From Clostridium sp. AM30-24 (GTDB taxonomy: Bacteria > Bacillota > Clostridia > Lachnospirales > Lachnospiraceae), in assembly GCF_003480435.1 (NCBI RefSeq), contig NZ_QUJB01000001.1:248001-312000 (forward strand): a stretch of 64,000 nucleotides of DNA, in the 5' to 3' direction. How positions within the stretch are numbered: the stretch's first letter is position 1; each line of letters opens with the position of its first letter. A program made the position numbers and the translations under genes. A model generated the notes under the pieces. It did not search any database, was not told where the DNA came from, and saw nothing but the letters and a program-made list of their open reading frames with translations. This document shows, one piece after another, positions 1-8,568 of the stretch.

Positions 1-110
1 ATCTTTGCTTTCAGAAAATCGTTCTTCTCCGCCTGCCCGCTGGCCGTGGCCTGGATCAGACGCTCATTAAAAAAATCAGTGAGTACACTGTGAAGCTCTC
101 TCTTTTCCAT
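1..110 (-). CDS. Partial unidentified protein (N-terminus only)
   Basis: Only the first 36 codons are inside the window; the gene runs off the left edge. The visible start is MEKRELHSVLTDFFNERL and the segment is charged and helical, with no motif I can place. The start codon overlaps the stop of the upstream histidine phosphatase by one base (TGATG), so the two are probably co-translated. It loosely recalls the N-terminus of a family of Clostridia methyltransferase-like proteins, but that is a guess and I assign no function. Confidence 0.55.
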   Translation of the reverse strand, partial: MEKRELHSVLTDFFNERLIQATASGQAEKNDFLKAK

Positions 111-748
111 CACTTCTTCTCTCCCCAGCCGCCGCGCAAAAGCTCCGGCTCATCCATCAGATGGGCGAAATCGTTAAAACGGTTTAACAGCATCTCCCCG
201 TCGGACTCCCGGTAATAGAATTCCGTGATCCCGCAGTTCTCCAGATGTCTCGCAAGAAGTGGAACATACGCGCCGCCCATATGGAGATAATGAGTCACAA
301 GACTCCGGATCACGCCGCCGTGGGTGACGACAGCCACGGTCTCTGCACCAGACTTTGCGATCTCATCCATGACCGGAACGGCCCGGCGGATCACATCTGC
401 AGCGTTCTCACCACCCGGATACGGAAGATCCTCCTTCATGGAAGCTCTGGCGGCAAAAAAGTCTGCGTAGCGCTCCATAATCACATCGTCGGAAAGTCCC
501 TCCAGATCACCGAATGAGATTTCCCGCAAACCTTCACGTATCAATCTCGGTGCATGGAGCTTTTCATTGATAATATCGGCTGTCTCGCATGCGCGGATCA
601 GGTCACTGGACCAGACAGCGTCGATGGATTCTTTTTTTAGCCTCTCCCCGAGAAGCTCAGCCTGCCGCCTTCCAGCATCGGAAAGCGGCACATTTACATT
701 GCAAAGCGGGCTGTTCTGCCTGCCGTGACGGATCAGATAGATTCTCAT
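110..748 (-). CDS. Histidine phosphatase family protein (phosphoglycerate mutase-like)
   Basis: This is a 212-residue member of the histidine phosphatase superfamily. The signature RHG lies at residues 7-9 with the nucleophile His8. The second catalytic histidine is in the VVTHGG motif near residue 143, and the acidic proton-donor region EISFGDLEG lies near residue 77. Length and motif order are normal for small cytosolic members such as alpha-ribazole phosphatase, phosphoglycerate mutase-like enzymes and broad phosphatases, and the substrate cannot be told from the sequence. It follows the PFL/ACT pair on the same strand by about 12 bases and overlaps the next gene, so it is in their operon. 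A second histidine phosphatase at 59395-60021 sits in the cobalamin operon, which makes this one less likely to be CobC. Confidence 0.85.
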   Translation of the reverse strand: MRIYLIRHGRQNSPLCNVNVPLSDAGRRQAELLGERLKKESIDAVWSSDLIRACETADIINEKLHAPRLIREGLREISFGDLEGLSDDVIMERYADFFAARASMKEDLPYPGGENAADVIRRAVPVMDEIAKSGAETVAVVTHGGVIRSLVTHYLHMGGAYVPLLARHLENCGITEFYYRESDGEMLLNRFNDFAHLMDEPELLRGGWGEKK

Positions 749-760
749 AGTTTCTCCTGT

Positions 761-2125
761 TTAGTTCTTAAAGCTGTGGATCGGAGCCGGAATCCGTCCG
801 GTTCTGCTTACAAATTTTTCACAGCTGAATGCGTTCACTGGCATGATCGGCGCATGTCCTAAAAGACCGCCGAACTCTACCGTCTCGCCCACACCTTTTC
901 CGATTACCGGGATCAGGCGGACTGCTGTTGTCTTCTGGTTTACCATGCCGATCGCCGCCTCATCCGCGATGATTCCGGCGATGGTTGCGGCACTTGTGTC
1001 TCCCGGAACCGCGATCATGTCAAGACCCACGGAGCATACGCAGGTCATTGCCTCCAGTTTCTCGATGGTAAGAGCGCCCTCGTTGACCGCATCGATCATT
1101 CCCTGGTCCTCGCTGACCGGAATAAATGCACCGGAAAGTCCGCCGACGTAGGAAGATGCCATAACGCCGCCCTTCTTTACCTGGTCATTTAACATAGCGA
1201 GGGCAGCCGTTGTCCCCGGTGCGCCTGCTCGCTCTAAACCGATCTCCTCCAGGATCTCAGCAACGGAATCGCCCACAGCCGGAGTCGGCGCTAAAGACAG
1301 GTCGATAATACCGAACGGGATACCGAGGCGTGCGGATGCCTCTTTCGCAACAAGCTGGCCTACACGGGTGATCTTGAATGCAGTCTTCTTAATCGTCTCA
1401 CATAACGTCTCGAAATCAGCACCGCGGACAGACTGCAGCGCTGTTTTTACAACACCAGGTCCGGAAACACCTACGTTAATGATTGCGTCGGCCTCTGTGA
1501 CACCATGGAATGCGCCTGCCATGAACGGGTTGTCATCCGGTGCATTGCAGAAAATAACAAGCTTCGCGCAGCCCAGACAGTCGTTGTCCTTTGTGTACTC
1601 CGCTGTTCTTACGACCATCTCGCCCATCAGACGGACAGCGTCCATATTTAAGCCGGTCTTTGTGGAACCGACGTTGATGGAGCTGCAGACGAAATCTGTC
1701 TCTTTTAACGCCTGCGGGATGGAACGCATCAGATTCTCATCGGCTGTTGTCATGCCCTTTGAAACAAGTGCGGAATATCCGCCGATAAAATTGACGCCTA
1801 CGGTTTTTGCCGCGCGGTCGAGAGTCTTTGCGATGGTCACAAAATCTTCCGGACTCTTGCATGCAGCACCGCCCACCAGGGCGATCGGAGTCACGGAAAT
1901 ACGCTTATTGACAATCGGAATTCCAAAATCGCGCTCAATCTGTTTTCCTGTCGGAACAAGATCCTTTGCGAGAGTCGTGATCTTGTTGTAGATCTTTTCG
2001 TTTAACTTGTCAAGATCGGAGTCACAGCAATCCAGAAGGCTGATGCCAAGGGTGATGGTGCGGACATCCAGGTTCTCGTGCTCGATCATATTGTTAGTCT
2101 CGTTTACTTCCAGACGTGTAATCAT
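761..2125 (-). CDS. PFL family protein (DUF711/UPF0210)
   Basis: This 454-residue protein belongs to the UPF0210/DUF711 family, often named PFL-like. It is highly conserved in Firmicutes and archaea, but its biochemical role is unknown. The N-terminus [20 protein letters not shown] and the glycine-rich stretches (for example GVSGPGVVK) are typical, and the length is that of the family. I start at the ATG at 2125 rather than a TTG at 2149, because AGGGAGAGG lies at correct spacing before it and the TTG lies inside the stop region of the ACT gene. The ACT-domain gene lies immediately upstream; this pairing is conserved and suggests the ACT protein is a partner or sensor. Confidence 0.85.
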   Translation of the reverse strand: MITRLEVNETNNMIEHENLDVRTITLGISLLDCCDSDLDKLNEKIYNKITTLAKDLVPTGKQIERDFGIPIVNKRISVTPIALVGGAACKSPEDFVTIAKTLDRAAKTVGVNFIGGYSALVSKGMTTADENLMRSIPQALKETDFVCSSINVGSTKTGLNMDAVRLMGEMVVRTAEYTKDNDCLGCAKLVIFCNAPDDNPFMAGAFHGVTEADAIINVGVSGPGVVKTALQSVRGADFETLCETIKKTAFKITRVGQLVAKEASARLGIPFGIIDLSLAPTPAVGDSVAEILEEIGLERAGAPGTTAALAMLNDQVKKGGVMASSYVGGLSGAFIPVSEDQGMIDAVNEGALTIEKLEAMTCVCSVGLDMIAVPGDTSAATIAGIIADEAAIGMVNQKTTAVRLIPVIGKGVGETVEFGGLLGHAPIMPVNAFSCEKFVSRTGRIPAPIHSFKN

Positions 2126-2145
2126 AATCTTTTCCCTCTCCCTAA

Positions 2146-2418
2146 TCAAATACGGTGCATTTTTGTAAAGATCTCTTCACGCTGGCACTTGATGTTGACG
2201 CCGATTCCAGCGCCGATCTCGTCGAGACCGGAAGCCATTTCATCGAATGAAACGCTTGCGCCGCTTCCGTCCACGATCATCATCATATTGAAATACTCCT
2301 GAACGATGGTCTGCGAAATATCAAGGATGTTAATTTTATGGTCCGCAAGATATGTACATACCTTTGCGATGATGCCGACGGTGTCTTTTCCTACTACGGT
2401 GATAATTACTTTATCCAT
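2146..2418 (-). CDS. ACT domain-containing protein (UPF0237)
   Basis: The protein is 90 residues and consists of a single ACT regulatory domain. Its N-terminus ([19 protein letters not shown]) has the strand-glycine-helix pattern of ligand-binding ACT domains, and it continues with [17 protein letters not shown]. Stand-alone ACT proteins of this family resemble the glycine-cleavage regulator GcvR and may bind small ligands such as amino acids, but no ligand is shown here. It is the first gene of the run ACT-PFL-histidine phosphatase. AGGAGG precedes the ATG, and a TATAAT-like -10 element lies about 100 bases upstream at 2518-2523 on this strand. Confidence 0.85.
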   Translation of the reverse strand: MDKVIITVVGKDTVGIIAKVCTYLADHKINILDISQTIVQEYFNMMMIVDGSGASVSFDEMASGLDEIGAGIGVNIKCQREEIFTKMHRI

Positions 2419-2704
2419 GGAAATTTTCCTCCTTGTGTTGTGCCTTCCGCGTATCTTAATTTGATCCGACCCGGCAGATATGTTCTACTGAAAGGCGGGG
2501 ATCTCGGGAAAGGTAGCATTATACAGTGTTAAAGCATAAAAATTTTCTTAAAATATATCATTACATCTCATAAGATGCAAGCTTTTTTTAAGATGCACCA
2601 GCGTAAAGATATAAGTGAGTTACTGTACACAGATAGGAATTTTCCGAACTGAAAATTCCGTACAATACGCGGGATGCCCGAATATGCCAGGACATTCTCT
2701 CTGG
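2419..2704. other. Intergenic region upstream of the ACT-PFL operon
   Basis: 286 bases without a gene. On the minus strand it holds a TATAAT -10 hexamer (2518-2523) without a good -35, probably the ACT-PFL promoter. It also holds a perfect 9-bp stem with a short loop (GGAATTTTC at 2636-2644, GAAAATTCC at 2651-2659) just past the end of the metallo-hydrolase gene. That stem lacks a U-tract, so it may be only a transcript-end hairpin. An AT-rich stretch (2525-2600) is otherwise featureless. Confidence 0.4.
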
Positions 2705-3502
2705 CTACAGGCTGATGATCTCCGACATCTCGTCCCGTTTCGCCACAGCCAGATGGAAATCATCCGCGTGGTACGGGCAGTCCCCCATGTCGATCTCTAA
2801 GCGTACGGTCTCGTACGCCAGTTCCGGCATATTGTTCTCCTTGCTCAGATGACCGAGTAATATGTGTTTCAATCTGCCGCCCAAAATGCAGTTCAAGAGA
2901 CGCCCTGCGTTTTCGTTGGAAAGATGTCCGAAATCTCCCATGATGCGGCGCTTTAAGTAATACGGATACGGTCCCGTCTCCAGCATCCTGAGATCATGGT
3001 TGGACTCCAAAAGTACGGCGTCCAGATCCAGCAGATGGTCGATGGTATACTGGTTAAAATGCCCCAGGTCCGTTGCCACCGCCACGGACTTATTTCCTGA
3101 CTGGATCCGGTATGCCACCGGGTCTGCGGCATCGTGGTCGATATGGAATGGCTTGACTGTCAGATCCCCCAGGGTGAACTCCGTGTCCGGAAGGATCGGG
3201 TGCAGAAGCTCTTCCGGATACTCTCCAAGGCCCTTGATATTTTTGATCTCATTTAACGTCCCTTCCGTCGCGTAGATCGGGACTTCATATTTCCTCGCGA
3301 GGACACCTAATCCCTTCACATGGTCGGAATGCTCATGGGTGATGCAGATCCCGTCCAGCTCGCTTGTCTTTAATCCGACCTCATTGAGCCCCTGCTCGAT
3401 CCGCTTTGCACTGATCCCGGCATCGATCAGGATATGGCTCTCCTCCGTCCCTGTGTAGATGCAGTTTCCGCTGCTGCCGCTGGCAATGCTAACAAATCTC
3501 AT
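2705..3502 (-). CDS. MBL-fold metallo-hydrolase (WalJ/YycJ-like)
   Basis: A 265-residue metallo-beta-lactamase fold protein. The zinc-binding THEHSDH motif (HxHxDH) lies near residues 55-61, a second DHDAAD metal region is near the middle, and a later LGHLSKENN segment supplies another histidine. The sequence resembles the YycJ/WalJ group, putative exonucleases or phosphodiesterases linked in other Firmicutes to cell wall and replication control. Here it lies next to coaE and polA instead of the walRK operon, so the exact role is open. I choose ATG at 3502 (AAGGAG ten bases upstream) over a TTG at 3508. It overlaps the end of coaE by 14 bases, which implies coupled translation. Confidence 0.85.
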   Translation of the reverse strand: MRFVSIASGSSGNCIYTGTEESHILIDAGISAKRIEQGLNEVGLKTSELDGICITHEHSDHVKGLGVLARKYEVPIYATEGTLNEIKNIKGLGEYPEELLHPILPDTEFTLGDLTVKPFHIDHDAADPVAYRIQSGNKSVAVATDLGHFNQYTIDHLLDLDAVLLESNHDLRMLETGPYPYYLKRRIMGDFGHLSNENAGRLLNCILGGRLKHILLGHLSKENNMPELAYETVRLEIDMGDCPYHADDFHLAVAKRDEMSEIISL

Positions 3503-4085
3503 GGTCAAGGATCTCCTTCAGCTGTCGTTTGATATCGGACTCATCCCCATTGTTATCGATGACCCTGTCGCAGAGCGCGCGGTACTCTTCCTCCGATGCC
3601 TGTCTTCCGATGATATCCTCGCACTTTTCACGGCTGTAGCCCCGGTTTGCCATAAGGCGGATGATCCGGTTCTCTTTTGTTGTGTAGACATACCAGAGTT
3701 CGTCAAAGAGGTCCTTCGGTGCGGTGTCAAAGACTGCCGCCTCGATGATCACAAGCTGCTCCTCAGCCGCTTCTGCTGCCTCTTTCATGGTCTTCCACAC
3801 AAGCGGATGGATGATGGAGTTCATGGTCTTTAACGCATCCTTATTGCGGAAGATCACATCCGCCAGTGCCTTCCGGTCCACGGACCCGTCCGGGTCGAGG
3901 AATGAGGTTCCGAGGGCTTCCGTGACTTTTTTCAGTCCCTCACTTCCCGGCTCCATGAGATCGTGGGCCACAAGATCCGCCAGGATGATCTTCGCCCCAA
4001 AATTCTCTTTTAATACCGCCAGCACACTGCTCTTTCCAGCGCCGACACCGCCTGTAATTCCAATAATTTTCTTCTTCTGTTCCAT
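3489..4085 (-). CDS. coaE: Dephospho-CoA kinase
   Basis: CoaE phosphorylates the 3'-hydroxyl of dephospho-CoA in the last step of coenzyme A synthesis in the cytosol. The 198-residue length is normal. The P-loop GITGGVGAGKSS is at residues 9-20, followed by the family's ADLVAHDLMEPG region and the lid-like stretch near TTKENRIIRLMANRGYS. Its ATG directly follows the polA stop (TAAATG), and polA-coaE-metallo-hydrolase forms one co-directional unit. The polA-coaE pairing is common in Firmicutes. I see nothing unusual. Confidence 0.95.
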   Translation of the reverse strand: MEQKKKIIGITGGVGAGKSSVLAVLKENFGAKIILADLVAHDLMEPGSEGLKKVTEALGTSFLDPDGSVDRKALADVIFRNKDALKTMNSIIHPLVWKTMKEAAEAAEEQLVIIEAAVFDTAPKDLFDELWYVYTTKENRIIRLMANRGYSREKCEDIIGRQASEEEYRALCDRVIDNNGDESDIKRQLKEILDHEIC

Positions 4086-6719
4086 TTATTTCGCCTCAAA
4101 CCAGTTCTTTCCGCCATGCATGTCGATCTCCAGTTCCACCTTTAAGGATGCCGCATGGTGCATCTCCTCGGACAGGATCTTCATAACTGTCTCCTTCTCG
4201 TCCTCCGCCGTCTCGATGAGAAGCTCATCGTGTACCTGCAGGATCAGCCTGGAGCGGAGGTTCTCTTTTCTCAGTCTCTCGTCCACCCGGATCATGGCGA
4301 TCTTGATGATATCGGCAGCGGTTCCCTGGATCGGGGAGTTCATCGCCACGCGCTCGCCGAAGGAACGCTGCATAAAGTTCGAAGATTTTAACTCCGGCAC
4401 CGGGCGGCGACGTCCGAACATGGTGGTGACGTACCCCTGTTCCTTCGCGTGAGCCACAAGGCTGTCAAGAAATGACTTGACCTGTGGGTATGTCTCAAAA
4501 TACCGCTCGATATACTCCATGGCCTCTTTTCTGGAGATACTCAAGTCCTCGCTGAGTCCAAAGGCGCTGATCCCGTACACGATCCCGAAGTTCACGGCCT
4601 TCGCGTTGCGGCGCTGCAGTGGTGTCACCTCGTTTAACGGGATGTGGAACACCTGTGACGCCGTGATGGCGTGGATATCCTGGGCAGTCTTATACGCCTC
4701 GATCAGGCGCTCATCTCCGGACATATGGGCAAGGACGCGCAGTTCGATCTGGGAATAGTCAGCATCCAGAAACAGGAAACCTTCCCGCGGGACAAAAACC
4801 TTCCGGATCTCCCGCCCAAGCTCCATACGGATCGGAATGTTCTGGAGGTTCGGCTCTGTGCTGGAGATCCGGCCTGTCGCCGTGATCGTCTGGTTGAAGC
4901 GGCTGTGAATCCGGCCATCCTCTTTGATATATGTTCCCAGACCGTCCGCGTAGGTGGAATTTAACTTTGTATACTGTCTGTAATCTAAGATCTTTTGGAT
5001 CACAGGGTAATCCGGAGCGAGCTTTTCAAGGACATCTGCCGCTGTTGAATAGCCGGTCTTTGTCTTCTTTCCGCCCTTGATCTGCATCTTCTCAAAAAGG
5101 ATCTCGCCTAACTGTTTCGGAGAATTGATATTGAACTCCTGGCCTGTCATCTCCCAGATCTCCTTCTCGAGAACGGCGATCTGCTTCTTCAATTTTTCGC
5201 CGTAGGCGGTGAGTTCTTCCCGGCGGACCGCAATTCCCTCATCTTCCATATGGAATAACGTATAGATCAGCGGAAGCTCGATATTCCGGTACAGCTCCTC
5301 CATTTCTTCTGCTGCCAGACGCTCTGAGAGCGGTTTCCCGGCGGCAAAAGCGGTGTATGCCATAAGTCCCGCCATGCGCGTAAAATTATCCTGTTCTTTC
5401 GCACAGGCGTCCTTATAGGACATCTTTTTGATCAGGTCTGTCCTTGACGGGACCGTCATGCCGAGAACATCCCTCGCAATGTCATCGTACCCATAAGTGT
5501 CCTTTAACGGATTTAAAAGGTACGCCGCGACACCCGCATCGTAAACGGTATCCCCGTAGGAAAGCTTCGCAAACGGCAAAGAATGCTTGAGATCCAGCAC
5601 CCAGGCATGGCCTGTGCGGCAGAGCTCTTCGTACTTTCCGGCGATATAGCTTTCTGTCATAAAGCCGCCGACCGGGAAAATATAGCTTCCGGTCTCCTCA
5701 AAGCTTAAAGCGAGAGCTGTCACGGATCCGTTCTCCGCAAGAAGCTCCATACCGATGCGCTCTTCTTTCTTTGCCTTTTCAAAGAGCGCGTCCGCCTCTG
5801 AGAAATCTTCCACGAGGACAAACTGCTTCTCCGGTCCGCTCTCATTCCTGATCCCCTCGCCGAATCTCGCTGCGATGGACTTGAACTCCAGACGCTTCAT
5901 GTATTCGTAAGCTTCCGGCGTGTAGAGATTCTCTAACTTCGCGTCCGCCATGGAAAACTCAATGGGGGCATCGACACAGATCCTTGCAAGCTTCAGGGAA
6001 AGCTCCGCAAGATCTCTGTGCTCCTCCAGCGCCTTTTTCGCGCGGGGCGGTTTCACCTCGTCGAGATGGGTATAGATGTTTTCCAGATTTTGATACTGCA
6101 CAATGAGGTTTGTCGCCGTCTTCTCACCGATGGACGGAACACCCGGGATATTGTCAGACTGGTCGCCCATCAGGGCCTTCACCTCGATAAACTGCTCCGG
6201 TGTTACCTGGTACTCCCGGATCACGTCCTCCGGGTAATAGTTGTGTACTTCTGTGGTTCCACGGCTTGTCTTCGGAAGACAGATCCGGATATGGGTGTCG
6301 GAAAGCTGTAAAAGATCCCGGTCTCCGGAGAGGATCGTCACCTCATATCCATCTTTCTGCTCACGTTTCGCGATGGTTCCAAGGATATCGTCCGCCTCAT
6401 ATCCCTCTTTTGTGAGGATCGGAACACCCATGGCCGTCAGGACTTCCTTCATAAGCGGTACCTGCTCGTGAAGCTCCTCCGGCATCGGTTTTCTTGTTCC
6501 CTTGTAGGCGTCGAACATCTTATGTCGGAAGGTCGGCGCTTTTAAGTCAAAGGCCACCGCCAGGTAGTCCGCTTTCTCCTCATCGAGAACCTTGAATAAG
6601 ATATTTAAAAAGCCATAGACCGCGTTCGTGTGGAGACCTTCCGAGTTCGTCAGGTTCGGCACACCGTAGAACGCGCGGTTTAAGATGCTATGACCGTCGA
6701 TCAGTACAAGTTTTTCCAT
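4086..6719 (-). CDS. polA: DNA polymerase I
   Basis: This 877-residue family A polymerase fills gaps and removes RNA primers. The N-terminal ~290 residues are the 5'-3' FEN-type exonuclease (LIDGHSILNRAFYG, DYLAVAFDLKAPTFRHKM). The C-terminal half has motif A (DADYSQIELRVLAHMS), motif B (RRNAKAVNFGIVYG) and motif C (QVHDELL). The middle domain corresponds to the proofreading 3'-5' exonuclease. Where active enzymes carry the DxE metal motif it reads IGMELLAENG, so proofreading is probably lost, as in other Gram-positive PolA. The ATG at 6719 has CAGGAG five bases upstream and is preferred to the GTG two codons earlier. Confidence 0.97.
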   Translation of the reverse strand: MEKLVLIDGHSILNRAFYGVPNLTNSEGLHTNAVYGFLNILFKVLDEEKADYLAVAFDLKAPTFRHKMFDAYKGTRKPMPEELHEQVPLMKEVLTAMGVPILTKEGYEADDILGTIAKREQKDGYEVTILSGDRDLLQLSDTHIRICLPKTSRGTTEVHNYYPEDVIREYQVTPEQFIEVKALMGDQSDNIPGVPSIGEKTATNLIVQYQNLENIYTHLDEVKPPRAKKALEEHRDLAELSLKLARICVDAPIEFSMADAKLENLYTPEAYEYMKRLEFKSIAARFGEGIRNESGPEKQFVLVEDFSEADALFEKAKKEERIGMELLAENGSVTALALSFEETGSYIFPVGGFMTESYIAGKYEELCRTGHAWVLDLKHSLPFAKLSYGDTVYDAGVAAYLLNPLKDTYGYDDIARDVLGMTVPSRTDLIKKMSYKDACAKEQDNFTRMAGLMAYTAFAAGKPLSERLAAEEMEELYRNIELPLIYTLFHMEDEGIAVRREELTAYGEKLKKQIAVLEKEIWEMTGQEFNINSPKQLGEILFEKMQIKGGKKTKTGYSTAADVLEKLAPDYPVIQKILDYRQYTKLNSTYADGLGTYIKEDGRIHSRFNQTITATGRISSTEPNLQNIPIRMELGREIRKVFVPREGFLFLDADYSQIELRVLAHMSGDERLIEAYKTAQDIHAITASQVFHIPLNEVTPLQRRNAKAVNFGIVYGISAFGLSEDLSISRKEAMEYIERYFETYPQVKSFLDSLVAHAKEQGYVTTMFGRRRPVPELKSSNFMQRSFGERVAMNSPIQGTAADIIKIAMIRVDERLRKENLRSRLILQVHDELLIETAEDEKETVMKILSEEMHHAASLKVELEIDMHGGKNWFEAK

Positions 6720-6778
6720 GTTCACTCCTGTTTTCGATAATATTTAAAAGGATCTGTAATGATCCGTCAGACATCTCT

Positions 6779-7126
6779 TTACAGAAATCCAAACGTATTC
6801 CAGATCCGAAGCTGCAAAAGGATCATGACGATCAGAGCCATTCCAGTCAGCGTTGAGACTGCATAGGTTGTGATCTGAAACATGGAAATATGGCGCAGCG
6901 AACGGTAGGATTCCGCGACCTTTCGTTTCAGATCTCCCACAATATCGTATGTTCCATCCGCTTCATCCAGCTTTTTTAAACCCACATCCACCATATAGTG
7001 GATCTCCAGCTCCTCCCGGCAGTTCTCACAGGTATGGATATGGTCAAGAAAATCTTCCAGTTCAGTCGGGGACAGTTCATCCTTCATATACGGGACCACC
7101 ATTTTTTCTGCTTCCACACAGGTCAT
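6779..7126 (-). CDS. Zinc-finger (zf-HC2) single-pass membrane protein, anti-sigma-like
   Basis: 115 residues. The N-terminal cytoplasmic part has Cys3 and the HxxxCxxC pattern (His29, Cys33, Cys36) of the zinc-binding zf-HC2 domain of anti-sigma factors such as RsiW and ChrR-type proteins. One hydrophobic helix spans about residues 85-109, leaving a very short tail, so there is essentially no sensor domain. No sigma factor gene adjoins it; it lies between polA and a tRNA gene. An anti-sigma role is therefore only suggested by the domain. CDS start: ATG at 7126. Confidence 0.75.
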   Translation of the reverse strand: MTCVEAEKMVVPYMKDELSPTELEDFLDHIHTCENCREELEIHYMVDVGLKKLDEADGTYDIVGDLKRKVAESYRSLRHISMFQITTYAVSTLTGMALIVMILLQLRIWNTFGFL

Positions 7127-7163
7127 GGAACACGCCTCCTCTTATCAGAATTTCCTTTTATGC

Positions 7164-7201
7164 AAAAAAGACACGACCATCGTGAGAAAGTCATGTCTTT
7201 T
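7164..7201 (-). terminator. Intrinsic terminator of the tRNA-Leu transcript
   Basis: Read on the minus strand, a 12-bp stem (AAAAGACATGAC pairing with GTCGTGTCTTTT, one G-U pair) is followed by T6. It lies 6 bases beyond the tRNA 3' end and separates it from the zinc-finger gene. Confidence 0.85.
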
Positions 7202-7206
7202 CGTTT

Positions 7207-7290
7207 CTGCCGGCGGCCGGACTTGAACCGGCACGAAGTTACCCCCGTCAGATTTTGAGTCTGATGCGTCTGCCATTCCGCCACGCCGGC
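7207..7290 (-). tRNA. tRNA-Leu (anticodon CAA)
   Basis: An 84-nt class II tRNA on the minus strand. The acceptor arms GCCGGCG and CGCCGGC pair fully, with discriminator A at 7207. The anticodon stem TCAGA/TCTGA closes the loop CTCAAAA, giving anticodon CAA (leucine, codon UUG). A long variable arm and a TTCAAGTC T-loop follow. The 3' CCA is not encoded (GAAA follows). Confidence 0.95.
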
Positions 7291-7298
7291 ATATCTTT

Positions 7299-7356
7299 GC
7301 GGCTGTGTATTTCAACAGCCGCATATAATTCTATCATAAGAACATGAAAATTGCAA
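7299..7356 (-). promoter_or_regulatory. tRNA-Leu promoter and leader hairpin
   Basis: On the minus strand TTGCAA (7351-7356) and TAGAAT (7328-7333) are separated by exactly 17 bases. Between this promoter and the tRNA is a perfect 9-bp inverted repeat (TGCGGCTGT/ACAGCCGCA at 7299-7307 and 7315-7323), forming a stem just 8 bases before the mature 5' end, probably part of the precursor. Confidence 0.75.
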
Positions 7357-7363
7357 GGAGATT

Positions 7364-8542
7364 TTAGTGGTGGAACAGACGAATACCGGTGAATGCCATC
7401 GCCATTCCGTATTTATTGCACACATCGATCACGTTGTCGTCACGGACAGATCCACCCGGCTGTGCGATATACTTTACACCGCTCTTGTGGGCACGTTCGA
7501 TATTGTCGCCGAACGGGAAGAAGGCGTCAGAGCCGAGAGCCACATCCTGCATCTTGTCGAGCCATGCGCGTTTTTCCTCTTTTGTGAATACCGGCGGTTT
7601 TTCGGTGAATACTTTCTGCCACTCACCGTCTGCGAGAACATCCATATACTCGTCCCCGATATAAACGTCAATGGCGTTGTCACGGTCCGCACGTTTGATC
7701 TTGTCGATAAACGGAAGGTTTAATACCTGCGGAGCCTGACGGAGAAACCAGTTGTCTGCCTTCTGACCTGCAAGACGTGTACAGTGGACACGGGACTGCT
7801 GTCCTGCGCCGATACCGATGGCCTGTCCGCCCTTCACATAGCATACGGAGTTGGACTGTGTGTACTTTAAGGTGATCAGGGAGATCATAAGGTCGATCTT
7901 TGCGGAATCCGGGATCTCCTTGTTCTCTGTCACAACGTTCGATAAGAGATCCTTATCGATCTTTAAGTTGTTTCTTCCCTGCTCAAAGGTCACGCCAAAT
8001 ACCTGTTTGTGCTCGACCGGTGCCGGAACGTAGGACGGATCGATCTGGATCACATTGTATTTGCCGTTCTTTTTCTGTTTTAAGATCTCAAGAGCTTCCG
8101 GTTCATATCCCGGAGCGATCACGCCGTCGGATACCTCGCGCTTGATAAGCTTTGCGGTGTCAACATCGCAGACATCGGAAAGGGAAATAAAATCGCCGAA
8201 GGAAGACATACGGTCTGCGCCTCTTGCTCTCGCGTAAGCACTTGCAAGCGGGGAAAGCTCACCGAGATCGTCCACCCAGTAGATCTTTCTTAAAACTTCA
8301 TCCATCGGAAGACCTACTGCGGCACCTGCCGGAGAAACATGCTTGAAGGAAGTCGCTGCCGGAAGACCTGTCGCTTCCTTTAATTCCTTAACGAGCTGCC
8401 AGCCGTTCAACGCGTCGAGAAGGTTGATGTAGCCCGGCTTTCCGTTTAAGACTGTGATCGGAAGATCACTTCCGTCTTCCATGTATACACGGGACGGTTT
8501 CTGGTTCGGGTTGCATCCGTATTTTAATTCCATTTCATTCAT
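7364..8542 (-). CDS. AICAR transformylase, stand-alone (PurH C-domain type)
   Basis: The enzyme transfers a formyl group from 10-formyl-tetrahydrofolate to AICAR, giving FAICAR, the penultimate step of IMP synthesis. In most bacteria this activity is fused to IMP cyclohydrolase in PurH. Here the 392-residue protein starts directly in the transformylase domain (ELKYGCNPNQKPSRVY) and carries the catalytic Lys-His of SFKHVSPAGAAVG at residues 67-68. There is no N-terminal cyclohydrolase domain. The missing activity is supplied by the gene directly upstream (8569-9282). The two are separated by 26 bases and clearly co-transcribed. AAAAGGAG lies 11 bases before the ATG. Confidence 0.93.
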   Translation of the reverse strand: MNEMELKYGCNPNQKPSRVYMEDGSDLPITVLNGKPGYINLLDALNGWQLVKELKEATGLPAATSFKHVSPAGAAVGLPMDEVLRKIYWVDDLGELSPLASAYARARGADRMSSFGDFISLSDVCDVDTAKLIKREVSDGVIAPGYEPEALEILKQKKNGKYNVIQIDPSYVPAPVEHKQVFGVTFEQGRNNLKIDKDLLSNVVTENKEIPDSAKIDLMISLITLKYTQSNSVCYVKGGQAIGIGAGQQSRVHCTRLAGQKADNWFLRQAPQVLNLPFIDKIKRADRDNAIDVYIGDEYMDVLADGEWQKVFTEKPPVFTKEEKRAWLDKMQDVALGSDAFFPFGDNIERAHKSGVKYIAQPGGSVRDDNVIDVCNKYGMAMAFTGIRLFHH

Positions 8543-8568
8543 GATTTGTTTTTCTCCTTTTGATACGA

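Noticed and set aside
843..1991. Plus-strand open frames of 102 and 207 codons opposite the PFL gene
   Set aside because: They are antisense shadows of a strongly conserved gene, without ribosome sites or recognisable domains.
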